64,000 bases of DNA from Pseudomonas chlororaphis subsp. chlororaphis. GTDB lineage: Bacteria > Pseudomonadota > Gammaproteobacteria > Pseudomonadales > Pseudomonadaceae. The position numbers were made by a program, and so were the translations under genes. Below, one piece after another: positions 16,584 to 25,305 of the stretch. Position 1 is the stretch's first letter. Every line of letters begins with the position of its first letter. The notes below the pieces were generated by a model that did not search any database, was not told the origin of the DNA, and was given only the letters and a program-made list of their open reading frames with translations. The stretch covers positions 5,952,001 to 6,016,000 of the forward strand of contig NZ_CP027712.1 of the NCBI RefSeq assembly GCF_003945765.1, given 5' to 3'.

Positions 16584-17036
16584 ATGGATAAATATGACCG
16601 CATGCTCCTCGCCGCCCTGCTGGAAAATGGCCGGGCGAGCTACGCCGAGCTGGCGCGCAAGGTGAACCTCTCCGCCCCCGCCGTGGCCGAACGGGTGGCC
16701 AAACTCGAAGCCAGCGGAGTGATCACCGGTTACCAGGCCAAGGTCGACCTGGCCAAGCTCGGGCTGCCGATCCAGTGCGTGATCGAACTGCGCATGGCCC
16801 AGCACGGTAATCAGAAGGCCTATGACGAACTGAGCCGGATCCCGCAACTCACCGAATGCCAGCGGGTCACCGGCGATCCGTGCGTGATCATGCGCGCCGC
16901 CGTCGGCTCGATGCCGGAGCTGGAAGAGCTGATCAACCGGGTGGCGAAGTACGGGTTCAGCAAGACCTCGATCGTGCTCTCCAGCGCCATCGAACAGCGC
17001 GTGCCGCTGGGGCATCTGGAGAGCAACGGCAAGTGA
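16584..17036 (+). CDS. Lrp/AsnC-family transcriptional regulator
   Basis: A protein of 150 residues. The N-terminal helix-turn-helix (RMLLAALLENGRASYAEL, NLSAPAVAERVAKLEASGVI) is followed by the RAM effector domain (about 65-140). I chose the ATG at 16584 because GGGAG lies about 8 bases upstream; an earlier in-frame ATG at 16548 has no such signal. It is divergent from the YedA-like exporter (161 bases between), which is its most likely target. The amino-acid effector is unknown. Confidence 0.9.
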   Translation: MDKYDRMLLAALLENGRASYAELARKVNLSAPAVAERVAKLEASGVITGYQAKVDLAKLGLPIQCVIELRMAQHGNQKAYDELSRIPQLTECQRVTGDPCVIMRAAVGSMPELEELINRVAKYGFSKTSIVLSSAIEQRVPLGHLESNGK

Positions 17037-17052
17037 ACCCAGCCAGCGCGAC

Positions 17053-17155
17053 TGTAGCCGCTGCCGCAGGCTGCGATAAGGCTCGAAGAGCCTTCCGAGG
17101 CACTCAAGAGCGCGTCTCCTTCGGAGCCGATCGCAGCCTTCGGCAGCGGCTACAG
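17053..17155. repeat. BIME: inverted REP pair
   Basis: The left arm TGTAGCCGCTGCCGCAGG pairs with the right arm CCTTCGGCAGCGGCTACA. The centre contains a second small palindrome, AAGGCTCGAAGAGCCTT. It lies between the convergent lrp and exonuclease genes and ends four bases before the exonuclease stop codon. Confidence 0.8.
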
Positions 17156-17158
17156 GAG

Positions 17159-17770
17159 TCAGGTGTCGCGATGGCGCTTGAGGTGTTCGCCGATCTTGGC
17201 GGCCGGCACTTTCTGCAATTTGCACAAGAAATCGTGGGACAGCTCGCGCAGCCCGTGTTTCTGTCGCAGCTCCAGCTCCAGGTGGGCGGTAAGGTTGGCG
17301 GCCATTTCCGCATCGGCCATGGCCCGGTGAGCCTGGCCGGTATGGGGCAGGCTGGCGAAACTGGTGAGGGTGCCGAGCTTGTGGTTGGGCGCCGCCGGCA
17401 TCAGCCGTCGGGCCAGCAACAGGGAACAGGCGAAGTTCTGCAAGCGGGTGCGCTTGATCCGGCCGAGTTCGTAGTCCCAGAACTTCTGGTCGAACGCTGC
17501 GTTGTGCGCCAGCAGCGGCGTGGTGCCGACGAACTCGTTGACCTCGTTCATCACCTGCTCGGCCGGCGGCGCGCCGCGCAGCATGGCGTTGCTGATGCCG
17601 GTCAGTTGTTCGATGAAGGCCGGCACCCGCACGCCGGCGTTCATCAGGCTCTGGTAACGCTCGACGATGCGCCCCTGCTCAAGGATCACCACGGCGATTT
17701 CCGTGGCCCGGCAACTGCTGCTCGGGGAGATCCCGGTGGTTTCAAAGTCGATGACTGCGATGCGTTCCAA
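17159..17770 (-). CDS. DEDDh 3'-5' exonuclease (DnaQ/epsilon-like)
   Basis: A protein of 203 residues. The exonuclease motifs are complete: Exo I IDFETTG, Exo II HNAAFD and Exo III with the histidine-aspartate pair HRAMADAEM. It is a stand-alone proofreading-type exonuclease domain without a polymerase partner domain and could act on DNA or RNA 3' ends. The start is a TTG at 17770 immediately before the conserved opening ERIAVIDFETTG. It follows the NYN nuclease gene by 32 bases, so two nucleases of different folds are probably co-transcribed. Confidence 0.88.
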   Translation of the reverse strand: MERIAVIDFETTGISPSSSCRATEIAVVILEQGRIVERYQSLMNAGVRVPAFIEQLTGISNAMLRGAPPAEQVMNEVNEFVGTTPLLAHNAAFDQKFWDYELGRIKRTRLQNFACSLLLARRLMPAAPNHKLGTLTSFASLPHTGQAHRAMADAEMAANLTAHLELELRQKHGLRELSHDFLCKLQKVPAAKIGEHLKRHRDT

Positions 17771-17802
17771 ACCTGTCCAGCTCCGTACAAAAAATAGTCA
17801 GC

Positions 17803-18282
17803 TCAGCTTTTGAGCAGTAGCGCGCCTTCGATCGGCACGTAGCGCGTGGCCGCGCGAATCAGCGAATTGGCGGTCAGCCCCGGCACGCCATAGGCCACCG
17901 CTTCGACGCCATGCTTGCTGATGATGCGCTCGAGCAACAGGTCGAAATCGCCATCACCGGAAGCCAGCACCACTTCGTCGACATGGGCGGCGGCGTCCAT
18001 GATGTCGATGGTGATACCCACGTCCCAGTCGCCCTTGGCCGAGCCGTCGCTGCGCTGGATATAGGGTTTGAGTTTTACCGTGAAGCCCAGGTTGCGCAGG
18101 ATCTGCTGGAACTGCTGCTGCTTGCTGTCGCCCCGGTCGATCGCATAGGCGTAGGCCTCGACTATCTGCCCCTGCTGGCTGATATCGGCCCACAGGGCGG
18201 CATAGTTGAAGTGGCAGCCATAGGCCTGGCGCACGGTGTAATAGAGATTCTGGACATCGGCGAACACAGCGATTTTTTTCAC
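17803..18282 (-). CDS. NYN/PIN-fold ribonuclease (LabA/DUF88)
   Basis: A protein of 159 residues made of a single NYN domain. The conserved acidic residues are visible in IAVFADVQNLYY, KGDWDVGITIDIM and LASGDGDFDLLL. NYN proteins are metal-dependent nucleases of the PIN-like fold, often acting on RNA. The start is GTG at 18282 with GAGGA about six bases before it. It is upstream of the DEDDh exonuclease gene on the same strand. RNA processing is the reasonable expectation; the actual substrate is unknown. Confidence 0.88.
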   Translation of the reverse strand: MKKIAVFADVQNLYYTVRQAYGCHFNYAALWADISQQGQIVEAYAYAIDRGDSKQQQFQQILRNLGFTVKLKPYIQRSDGSAKGDWDVGITIDIMDAAAHVDEVVLASGDGDFDLLLERIISKHGVEAVAYGVPGLTANSLIRAATRYVPIEGALLLKS

Positions 18283-18380
18283 CGCTTATCCTCATGGCGC
18301 TCACGCGCGCGAACTGGGCCGGGACTCAAACCCTGAAAAGTCGCCCAGTATGCCAGCCAGAAGGAAGGTTCCGCGAATAA

Positions 18381-18414
18381 TCGGTCCGGGACGCTGTTGC
18401 GTTCCGGACCGATG
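18381..18414 (-). terminator. Strong hairpin after the DUF2076 gene
   Basis: ATCGGTCCGGGACGC and GCGTTCCGGACCGAT form a 15-bp stem with one G-T pair and a TGTT loop, just past the DUF2076 stop codon. The following bases on the - strand are only modestly T-rich (TATTC), so it may be a weak terminator or a 3'-end stabiliser. Confidence 0.55.
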
Positions 18415-18419
18415 GCGGA

Positions 18420-19202
18420 TCAGACGAAGGAATCGTCGTCGGAAAAGAACGAGCTGTCGTCGTTGCCGTAGTCGGCATCGCTGAAACCACCCTGGTCGTT
18501 GTTGCCCCAGGAGTCGTTGTTGGCCATACGCTGCTCGTCATTGCCCCAGCCACCCGCGTTGTCGCTGGCGGGCGCCGGTTCTTCCTTGATCACTTCGACG
18601 ATTTCCTGCGGCTGCTGGTTGCCGTGGAACAGGCTGCTGAGGCCTTGCGCCAGCATCACGCCACCCGCCACGCCGGCGGCGGTTTTCAGCGCGCCGCCGA
18701 GGAAGCTGCTGCCAGCCGCGGCCGGAGCCTGCTGGGGTGGCGCGGCATAGTTTTGCTGGGGATAGCTCTGTTGCGGGTAGTTCTGCTGCGGCTGCGGGTT
18801 GAACGCCGGCCGCGCCGGTTCGCGCCAGCCACCGCCGGACGAGGCCGGAGCGCTTTGCGTCGGCGCCGGCTGCGGATCGCGGGAACCGCTGCCGAAGATG
18901 CTCGAAAGGAAGCCGCCACCGCTGCTGGGCGTCGGCGCCGCGGCCTGGGATCTGGCCTGCTGCAACTCGGCCTGCAGTTGCTGGACTTGCTGGGTGAGTT
19001 GTTTGTTCTGCTCGTCGAGGCTCTTGATTGCCGCCTCTTGCACCAGAATCGCCTGGGTCATGAAATACCCGGCGGCAGGCTGCCGGGTCAGATGCTCCTT
19101 GATCCGCGCCTCGGCCTGGGCGTCGCGCGGGGCTGAATCCTTCTCGGCTTGCTGCAACCGTGAAAACAGTCCATCGATCAGGGTTTGCTCTTCGCTGTTC
19201 AT
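18420..19202 (-). CDS. DUF2076 family protein
   Basis: A protein of 260 residues with the DUF2076 layout. An N-terminal helical segment (EEQTLIDGLFSRLQQAEKDS) leads to a coiled-coil region (about 60-90, KSLDEQNKQLTQQVQQLQAE). A low-complexity middle follows (about 90-175) with repeats of Q, P, Y and N such as NYPQQSYPQQNY, then a glycine-rich hydrophobic stretch (GGALKTAAGVAGGVMLAQGL) and an acidic aspartate/asparagine-rich tail. The function is unknown. Periplasmic ligand-binding roles have been guessed for the family; no signal peptide is apparent here. Confidence 0.82.
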   Translation of the reverse strand: MNSEEQTLIDGLFSRLQQAEKDSAPRDAQAEARIKEHLTRQPAAGYFMTQAILVQEAAIKSLDEQNKQLTQQVQQLQAELQQARSQAAAPTPSSGGGFLSSIFGSGSRDPQPAPTQSAPASSGGGWREPARPAFNPQPQQNYPQQSYPQQNYAAPPQQAPAAAGSSFLGGALKTAAGVAGGVMLAQGLSSLFHGNQQPQEIVEVIKEEPAPASDNAGGWGNDEQRMANNDSWGNNDQGGFSDADYGNDDSSFFSDDDSFV

Positions 19203-19381
19203 GGCGACCTCTTTAGATTGCCGGTAAAAAACGGGGCCTTGTCGTCATGCACAAGGTGCAACCAGTAATGGGGCTGCCCAGCGAGCTTTCAATGGCCTTT
19301 ACCTAACGTTTACGTTTGCTCGCCCCGGGGCTGCATCGGTTAAAGTGTCCAACCGCTTTTTGTGATCTGCGATAACCACTG

Positions 19382-20041
19382 ATGAATCCGTTAACCGTTC
19401 TGCGCGACTCCCTGTACTTCTGCCAGCGCAACCTGGGCCGTATCGTCCAACTGTGCCTGCCGCTGGTGGTCCTCGAAGCGCTGCTACAGCAGGCGGTCGA
19501 CAGCTCGCTGGGCCCCGAGGCCTTTCCCGGCTACAGCGTGATCGTCGGCCTGTTGATCTACCCGCTCTACACCGGGGTACTGATCCTGTTTCTCGATGCC
19601 CGCAGCCGTGGCGAATCACCATTGGCCCGCGACCTGCTCGCCGCGACCGTCAGCCTGTGGCCGCGCTTTGCCTTGCTGACCGCCATCAATACCCTGCTGA
19701 TCCTGCTGGGCCTGTCGCTGTATTTCCTGCCCGGGCTGTGGCTGATGGTGACCCTGGCCTTCGCCGAATACCTGCTGGTGCTCAAGGGCCTGCAACCGCT
19801 GGCCGCGATCAAGGAAAGCTTCCGCCTGACCCGTGGGCACTTCCTGCGGATCCTGGTCTGCATCCTGGCCGTGATGGCCCCGCTGTGGGTACTCAAGGGC
19901 GCCAGCCTGGCGGCCTACCCCGAGCCGGGTCCGATGCTGTCGCTGCTGATCGAAAGCGCCCACAGCTTCCTGCAGTTGTTCACCAGCGTGGTGGTATTCC
20001 GCCTGTTCATGCTGATCGGCGACTCGCCTGACCAGCAATGA
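19382..20041 (+). CDS. YciC-like inner-membrane protein (UPF0259)
   Basis: A protein of 219 residues with several hydrophobic segments, among them IVQLCLPLVVLEALLQQA, VIVGLLIYPLYTGVLILFLD, ALLTAINTLLILLGLSLYFL and FLRILVCILAVMAPLWVL. The pattern LKGLQPLAAIKESFRLTRGH is typical of YciC/UPF0259 and glycerophosphodiester-phosphodiesterase membrane domains. It is an inner-membrane protein of unknown function. The ATG at 19382 lacks a clear ribosome-binding site. An endonuclease-like gene follows 89 bases downstream. Confidence 0.8.
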   Translation: MNPLTVLRDSLYFCQRNLGRIVQLCLPLVVLEALLQQAVDSSLGPEAFPGYSVIVGLLIYPLYTGVLILFLDARSRGESPLARDLLAATVSLWPRFALLTAINTLLILLGLSLYFLPGLWLMVTLAFAEYLLVLKGLQPLAAIKESFRLTRGHFLRILVCILAVMAPLWVLKGASLAAYPEPGPMLSLLIESAHSFLQLFTSVVVFRLFMLIGDSPDQQ

Positions 20042-20130
20042 CCCCGGGGGCCGACCGCTCTACCCCTTGGGCCGCGGTCCCGCTCTCGGTTATGCTCGGG
20101 CTCAATCCAGCAACGCCATAAGCCGAGCCG

Positions 20131-21210
20131 ATGCCCCGTCTATTTCGCTTCATCCTCCTGGGCCTGCTGATCAGCGCAGGCCTGTTGTCAGCCCTGGTCT
20201 ACAGCCTGACCTGGCGCCCCGACGCCAAGGAGTCGCTGCCGGTCGCCTGCACCGGCAAGGTGCCCAGCCTGGTGCCGGGCCAGGCGCTGAAGGTGATGAC
20301 CTGGAACGTGCAGTACCTGGCGGGCAAGCGCTACGTGTTCTGGAACGACCAGGCCCGGGGGCCGGACGAGCGCCCGACCCCGGAAGACATGGCCTTCAGC
20401 CTGGACGAAGTGGCCCGGGTGATTCGCGATGAACAGCCGGACATCGTGCTGGTGCAGGAGCTGGACGACGGCGCCAAGGCCAGCGACTACCAGGACCAGC
20501 TCAAGCTGCTGCAGGAACGCCTGACCGACCTGTATCCGTGCAGCACACAGGCCTTCGACTGGAAGGCCGACTTCGTACCCTCCCCACACATCTTCGGCAG
20601 CGTCGGCCGGCAGCTGGCGACTTTGAGCCGCTACCACATCGAACACGCCGAACGCCTGCAATTGCCGGTGCCCGAGGCCAATCTCCTCAGCCGCCAGTTC
20701 CAGCCGAAAAACGCCGTGCTGGTGAGTTACCTGCCGTTAAGCGACGGCGGGCAGATGGCGGTGCTCAACACCCATCTGGAGCGCGCGACGAAACCCGACG
20801 ACACCCTGCAAGCCCAGGTGAACGCGGTCACCAGGATCCTCGACCGCTTCGAAGCCCGTGGCACGCCCTGGCTGATCGGCGGCGACTTCAACCTGCTGCC
20901 CCTGGGCCAGTACCAACGGCTCGCCCCCGAGCAACGCACGCCCTACTCCGCCGACAGCGCGCTGCACACGCTCTGGGACAAGTACCCGATGATTCCCACC
21001 AACAACGAGGCCAGCGGCATCGACCGCGCCCTGTGGCTGACCCACTACCCCAACGACCCGGCCCTGAGCGGCCCGGATCGCACCGTCGACTACCTGTTCC
21101 ACAGCCCGCGGCTCAAGCGGGTCGAGGCCCAGGTCCGGCAGGACGACACCCTGCGCATCTCCGACCACCTGCCACTGATCGCCCGCTTCCTGCTGCCCGC
21201 CGCACCGTAG
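20131..21210 (+). CDS. Endonuclease/exonuclease/phosphatase-family protein
   Basis: A protein of 359 residues. An N-terminal hydrophobic anchor or signal (LFRFILLGLLISAGLLSALV) precedes the metallo-phosphodiesterase fold. Its hallmarks are visible: LKVMTWNVQYL, a Mg-binding Glu in IVLVQELDD, NTHLERA, GGDFNLLPLG and a C-terminal SDHLPLIARF. The anchor points to a periplasmic nuclease or phospholipid/sphingomyelin-type phosphodiesterase. The stop codon TAG at 21208 is formed by the first bases of the adjoining REP element. Confidence 0.88.
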   Translation: MPRLFRFILLGLLISAGLLSALVYSLTWRPDAKESLPVACTGKVPSLVPGQALKVMTWNVQYLAGKRYVFWNDQARGPDERPTPEDMAFSLDEVARVIRDEQPDIVLVQELDDGAKASDYQDQLKLLQERLTDLYPCSTQAFDWKADFVPSPHIFGSVGRQLATLSRYHIEHAERLQLPVPEANLLSRQFQPKNAVLVSYLPLSDGGQMAVLNTHLERATKPDDTLQAQVNAVTRILDRFEARGTPWLIGGDFNLLPLGQYQRLAPEQRTPYSADSALHTLWDKYPMIPTNNEASGIDRALWLTHYPNDPALSGPDRTVDYLFHSPRLKRVEAQVRQDDTLRISDHLPLIARFLLPAAP

Positions 21211-21301
21211 CCGCTGCCGCCGATCGGCCGGAACGGTCGCTGGCGTCGGCACTGGCGCTAAAGGTCCTGCGGACCTATCGCAGCCTGCGGCAGCGGCTAC
21301 A
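21207..21301. repeat. BIME abutting the stop codon of the endonuclease-like gene
   Basis: An inverted REP pair: GTAGCCGCTGCCGCCGATCG on the left and CGCAGCCTGCGGCAGCGG then CTACA on the right. The centre, GGAACGGTCGCTGGCGTCGG then CACTGGCGCT, is almost the same as in the tandem array at 11030-11943. It is the same BIME type and ends 8 bases before the convergent hrpB stop codon. Confidence 0.85.
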
Positions 21302-21308
21302 CACTGGG

Positions 21309-23840
21309 TTACTTGCGCGGTTTGGCGCGGGCCGTGGCTTCGGCCACCAGCGGGTCGTCCGGCCAGTAGTGTTTCGGGTAACGGCCCTTGAGGTCCTTCT
21401 TCACCTCGGCGTAGGTGCTGCGCCAGAAGTTCGCCAGGTCCTGGGTGACCTGCACCGGCCGCCGCGCCGGGGACAGCAGATGCAGCTTGACCACCTGCCG
21501 GCCGCCAGCGATCCGCGGTGTCTCTGCCAGGCCGAACAACTCCTGCAAGCGCACCGCGAGAATCGGTGGTTGCTCACTGTAATCAAGGCGGATCGACGAG
21601 CCGGACGGCACCGTCAGGTGGTGCGGCGCCAGCTCGTCCAGGCGCTGCGGCAACGGCCAGGGCAGCAGGCTGTGGACAATGCTGGCCAGTTCCAGGTTGG
21701 CGAAGTGGCTGAGGCGCGAAACCTTGCCCAGGTACGGCAGCAGCCAGCTTTCCAGGCTCTTGAGCAGCGCCGCGTCACTGACATCCGGCCACTGGCTTTC
21801 GCCCTTGGCCTCTAGATCGAGCTGGCGCAACAAGGCCACCCGGGCCTGCCACTGGCGCAGCTCCGGGGTCCAGGGCAACAGTTCCAGGCCCTTGCGCCGC
21901 ACCAGATTGACCAGTGCCTGGCAGCGCGCCGCCTCGTCCAGGCCGGTCAGCGGCTCGCGGCTGAGCACCAGTTCGCCGACCTTGCGCTGGCGCTCGGCAC
22001 GCAACACCCCTTCGCGCTCGTCCCAGTCAAGCTGATCGACGCAGCGCACCTGCTCGGCCAGGACCGAGTCGAACAGCGCCGGGTCGAAATCCGCCGCCAG
22101 GTAGATGCGCTCTTCCCGCTGCCCCTGGCGACTGCCCAGGTCGGCGATCACCAGCCAGGGTTGCTTCATCAGGCTGTCGGTCTCGCTGAACAGCGCCGCG
22201 CGGCCGTTGGCCAGCCGGTATTCGGCGCCGCCGGGACGACGTTGCTGGGCGACCCGATCCGGATAGGCCAGCGCCAGCAAGGCGCCCAGCCAGCGCGGGT
22301 GATCCGGGTCCGCCACCGCCTGGCTTGGTTGTCCGCGCAGATAACCACGATATTGCCGGGCCAGTTGCCGAGCCCGCTGGACCCCGCCCTGGGCGCCACG
22401 GGCCACGCGCTCTTCGCCGGACAGCAGCACCAGGCGGCTATGCAGGTCGGCACCGCCGCCACGCAGGATGTCGCGCTCGCCGAGCAAGGCGGCGACATCG
22501 CAGGCCATGTTCGCCAGCCCCAGGGCCTGGCCGCGCAACAGCAGATGGGCAATGCGCGGATGGGCCGGCAACTCGGCCATTGCCTGGCCATGGGGCGTCA
22601 GCTTGCAGTCCTCGCCAGCCTTGGCCGTCAGCGCTCCGAGGCGTTCGAGCAAGTCCTGGGCCTGGGCATAGGCCGCACCGGGCGGCACATCCAGCCACAC
22701 CAGTTGCGCCGGTGCCACACCCCAGCGGGCCAGTTGCAGGGCCAGGCCCGCCAGGTCCGCCTGGAGAATCTCCGCGCTGCCATAGGCCGCCAACTGTTCA
22801 TGCTGGTCCTGGGACCACAGGCGATAGCACACGCCCGGCTCCAGGCGCCCGGCCCGACCGGCGCGCTGGGTGGCGCTGGCCCGGGAAATACGCTGGGTGT
22901 CGAGACGGGTCATGCCGCTGCCCGGGTCGAAACGCGGCACCCGCGCCAGCCCGGCATCGACCACCACACGCACACCGTCGATGGTCAGGCTGGTCTCGGC
23001 GATATTGGTCGCCAGCACCACTTTGCGCTTGCCCGGCGGGGCCGGTTCGATGGCCGCGCGCTGCGCCGCCAGGTCCAGTTCACCGTGCAGCGGACAGAGC
23101 AGAATCTCCGGGCGCTCACCCAGGGCGTCGGCCAACTGCTGGTGCACCCGGCGGATCTCGGCCTGCCCCGGCAAGAACACCAGGACGCTACCGCTCTCAT
23201 CGTTCAGCGCTTCAAGAACGGTCTGCACCAGCCGCGGCTCGATGAACTCGCCCGGCTGGAAGAGCCGCCCCCAGCGCACATCGACCGGGAACATGCGGCC
23301 TTCGCTGCGCAGGATCGGTGCGTCGTCCAGCAGCCCCGCCAGGCGCTCGCCTTCCAGGGTCGCCGACATCAGGAGGATTTTCAGCGGCTGCTCATCGCGA
23401 AACAGATCGCGGCCATTGAGGCTCAAGGCCAGGGCCAGATCGGCGTCGAGGCTGCGCTCGTGGAATTCGTCGAAGATCAGCAAGCCGACGCCTTCCAGCG
23501 CCGGATCGTCTTGCAGGCGGCGGGTCAGGATCCCCTCGGTAACCACCTCGATGCGGGTGTTCGGGCCGACCTTGCTATCCAGACGGATGCGGTAGCCCAC
23601 GGTTTCGCCGACCTTTTCCCCCAGTTCGCTGGCCAGCCGTTCGGCCGCCGCCCGCGCCGCCAGGCGCCGTGGTTCGAGCATGAGAATGCGTTGTCCGGCC
23701 AGCCAGGGTTCGTTCAACAGGGCCAAAGGCACGCGGGTGGTCTTACCGGCGCCGGGCGGTGCTTCGAGCACGGCCTCGTGGCGTGTCGCCAGGGCTTCAC
23801 GCAGGGCGGGTAAAACTTCATCAATTGGCAAAGAATTCAT
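21309..23840 (-). CDS. hrpB: ATP-dependent helicase HrpB
   Basis: A protein of 843 residues of the DEAH/RHA family. Walker A is PPGAGKTTRVPLALL, the DEAH-type box is DEFHERS, motif III is MSATL, and the motif VI region is SRASATQRAGRAGR. The C-terminal HrpB domain (about 480-843) includes FANLELASIVHSLLPW and LPQRLDELAPHHLTVPSG. HrpB is a predicted RNA helicase whose target is not firmly known. I chose ATG 23840 because GGGAG lies about five bases upstream; another ATG four codons earlier does not. Confidence 0.95.
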   Translation of the reverse strand: MNSLPIDEVLPALREALATRHEAVLEAPPGAGKTTRVPLALLNEPWLAGQRILMLEPRRLAARAAAERLASELGEKVGETVGYRIRLDSKVGPNTRIEVVTEGILTRRLQDDPALEGVGLLIFDEFHERSLDADLALALSLNGRDLFRDEQPLKILLMSATLEGERLAGLLDDAPILRSEGRMFPVDVRWGRLFQPGEFIEPRLVQTVLEALNDESGSVLVFLPGQAEIRRVHQQLADALGERPEILLCPLHGELDLAAQRAAIEPAPPGKRKVVLATNIAETSLTIDGVRVVVDAGLARVPRFDPGSGMTRLDTQRISRASATQRAGRAGRLEPGVCYRLWSQDQHEQLAAYGSAEILQADLAGLALQLARWGVAPAQLVWLDVPPGAAYAQAQDLLERLGALTAKAGEDCKLTPHGQAMAELPAHPRIAHLLLRGQALGLANMACDVAALLGERDILRGGGADLHSRLVLLSGEERVARGAQGGVQRARQLARQYRGYLRGQPSQAVADPDHPRWLGALLALAYPDRVAQQRRPGGAEYRLANGRAALFSETDSLMKQPWLVIADLGSRQGQREERIYLAADFDPALFDSVLAEQVRCVDQLDWDEREGVLRAERQRKVGELVLSREPLTGLDEAARCQALVNLVRRKGLELLPWTPELRQWQARVALLRQLDLEAKGESQWPDVSDAALLKSLESWLLPYLGKVSRLSHFANLELASIVHSLLPWPLPQRLDELAPHHLTVPSGSSIRLDYSEQPPILAVRLQELFGLAETPRIAGGRQVVKLHLLSPARRPVQVTQDLANFWRSTYAEVKKDLKGRYPKHYWPDDPLVAEATARAKPRK

Positions 23841-23957
23841 ACTGGCTCCCAAACAGAGGCGCGAGTATAACGGCGAACTGCCTGGCGTTAATCACGGTCT
23901 GAATTCATACCGGCAACGCTTCAGCCTTGCTCTTTCGTGTCTGTTCAGGAGATTTAC

Positions 23958-24377
23958 ATGCGTATTCCTTTCCGCATCATCGGTGGCGTCCTGGTTGCCA
24001 CCCTGCTGACTCAGCTCACCGCCTGCGGCTCGATCTTCTTCCCCGACCGGCGCGGCCAGATCGACGGCAAGATCGACCCGCTGGTAGCCGTGCTCGACGC
24101 CGTGGGCCTGCTGTTTTATGTGATCCCGGGGCTGATCGCCTTTGGCGTCGACTTCGCCACCGGCGCCATCTACCTGGAACCGGGCAAGACCGCGCAGGTC
24201 GACCCGCACAAGCTGCAGCAAGCCATAGGCGCCGACGGCCAGGTCGATAACCACAAGTTGCAGGCTATCCTCGAAAGCGAGCTGGGCCGCAGCTTCCCTC
24301 TGGACGATCCACGCCTGATCCAGCACAAGGGCAGCGCGCAGCAGCTGGCCCTGTACGGTCTGCAACCGGCAGCCTGA
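23958..24377 (+). CDS. Small lipoprotein of unknown function
   Basis: A protein of 139 residues. It begins with a lipoprotein signal peptide (RIPFRIIGGVLVATLL) ending in the lipobox LTAC, so the mature protein starts at Cys24. The body includes the hydrophobic stretch LVAVLDAVGLLFYVIPGLIA and then a soluble, charged C-terminus. I recognise it only as a conserved Pseudomonas lipoprotein. CAGGAG lies upstream of the ATG. It is followed by fieF 31 bases later on the same strand and divergent from hrpB. Confidence 0.8.
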   Translation: MRIPFRIIGGVLVATLLTQLTACGSIFFPDRRGQIDGKIDPLVAVLDAVGLLFYVIPGLIAFGVDFATGAIYLEPGKTAQVDPHKLQQAIGADGQVDNHKLQAILESELGRSFPLDDPRLIQHKGSAQQLALYGLQPAA

Positions 24378-24408
24378 CCCTCGCGTTTCTTGAAGGAACA
24401 AGCCTTGT

Positions 24409-25305
24409 ATGAGCAGTAGCCCGGAACACGCACGCCTGTTGCGCCTGGCCACCCGCGCCTCGCTGGCGGTGGCCAGTATCCTGATCGTGGCCAAGGCCAT
24501 CGCCTGGTGGCTGAGTGGCTCGGTCAGCCTGCTGGCCGGCCTCACCGACTCGCTGCTCGATGGCGCCGCGTCGTTCCTCAACCTGCTGGCCGTGCATTAT
24601 GCCCTGCGCCCGGCCGACGAAGACCACCGCTACGGCCACGGCAAGGCCGAATCGCTGTCGGGCATGGCCCAAGCGCTGTTCATTGCAGTGAGCGCGGTGC
24701 TGATCGGGGTACAGGCCGTCGAACGCCTGCAGAACCCCGAACCGCTGGGCGCGCCCTGGATCGGTATCGGCGTGATGCTGTTGTCGCTGGCGCTGACCGT
24801 GGCGCTGCTGATGGTGCAATACCGGGTGATCCGCGAAACCGGCTCCACCGCGGTACGCGCCGACTCGCTGCACTATCGCTCCGACCTGTTGCTCAATGGC
24901 AGCATCCTGCTGGCGCTGGTGCTGGCCAGTTTCGGCTGGCAGCAATTGGACGCCTGGTTCGGCCTGGCGATTGCCATCTACATCCTGTGGAGCGCGATCC
25001 AGATCGCTCGTGAAAGTGTGGCGGTGCTGATGGATGAGGAACTGCCGTCCGAGGTCAGCCAGCACATGCTGGAGCTGGTATGCGCCGTGCCCGGGGTACT
25101 CGGCGCCCATGACCTGCGCACGCGGATTTCCGGCAACCACTGGTTCGTGCAACTGCATCTGGAATTACCGGGGGAACTGACCCTGTCGGTGGCCCACGGC
25201 ATCAGCGATCAGGCCGCCGAGGCGATCCATACGGCCTATCCGCGGGCCGAGGTGCTGGTGCACGCCGACCCGCAGGAAGCGGTGCTCGCCGCCCGGGCTC
25301 AGTAA
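24409..25305 (+). CDS. fieF: Cation-diffusion-facilitator metal efflux pump, FieF-like
   Basis: A protein of 298 residues. The inner-membrane part has six helices. The intramembrane metal site of the YiiP/FieF type is recognisable as two aspartates in TDSLLDG (residues 47 and 51) and His/Asp in LHYRSDLL. The motif EDHRYGHGKAESLSG is typical, and a cytoplasmic metal-binding domain ends the protein. It exports Fe(II)/Zn(II) in exchange for protons. Its last 7 bases overlap the end of the convergent DUF6515-type gene. Confidence 0.93.
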   Translation: MSSSPEHARLLRLATRASLAVASILIVAKAIAWWLSGSVSLLAGLTDSLLDGAASFLNLLAVHYALRPADEDHRYGHGKAESLSGMAQALFIAVSAVLIGVQAVERLQNPEPLGAPWIGIGVMLLSLALTVALLMVQYRVIRETGSTAVRADSLHYRSDLLLNGSILLALVLASFGWQQLDAWFGLAIAIYILWSAIQIARESVAVLMDEELPSEVSQHMLELVCAVPGVLGAHDLRTRISGNHWFVQLHLELPGELTLSVAHGISDQAAEAIHTAYPRAEVLVHADPQEAVLAARAQ

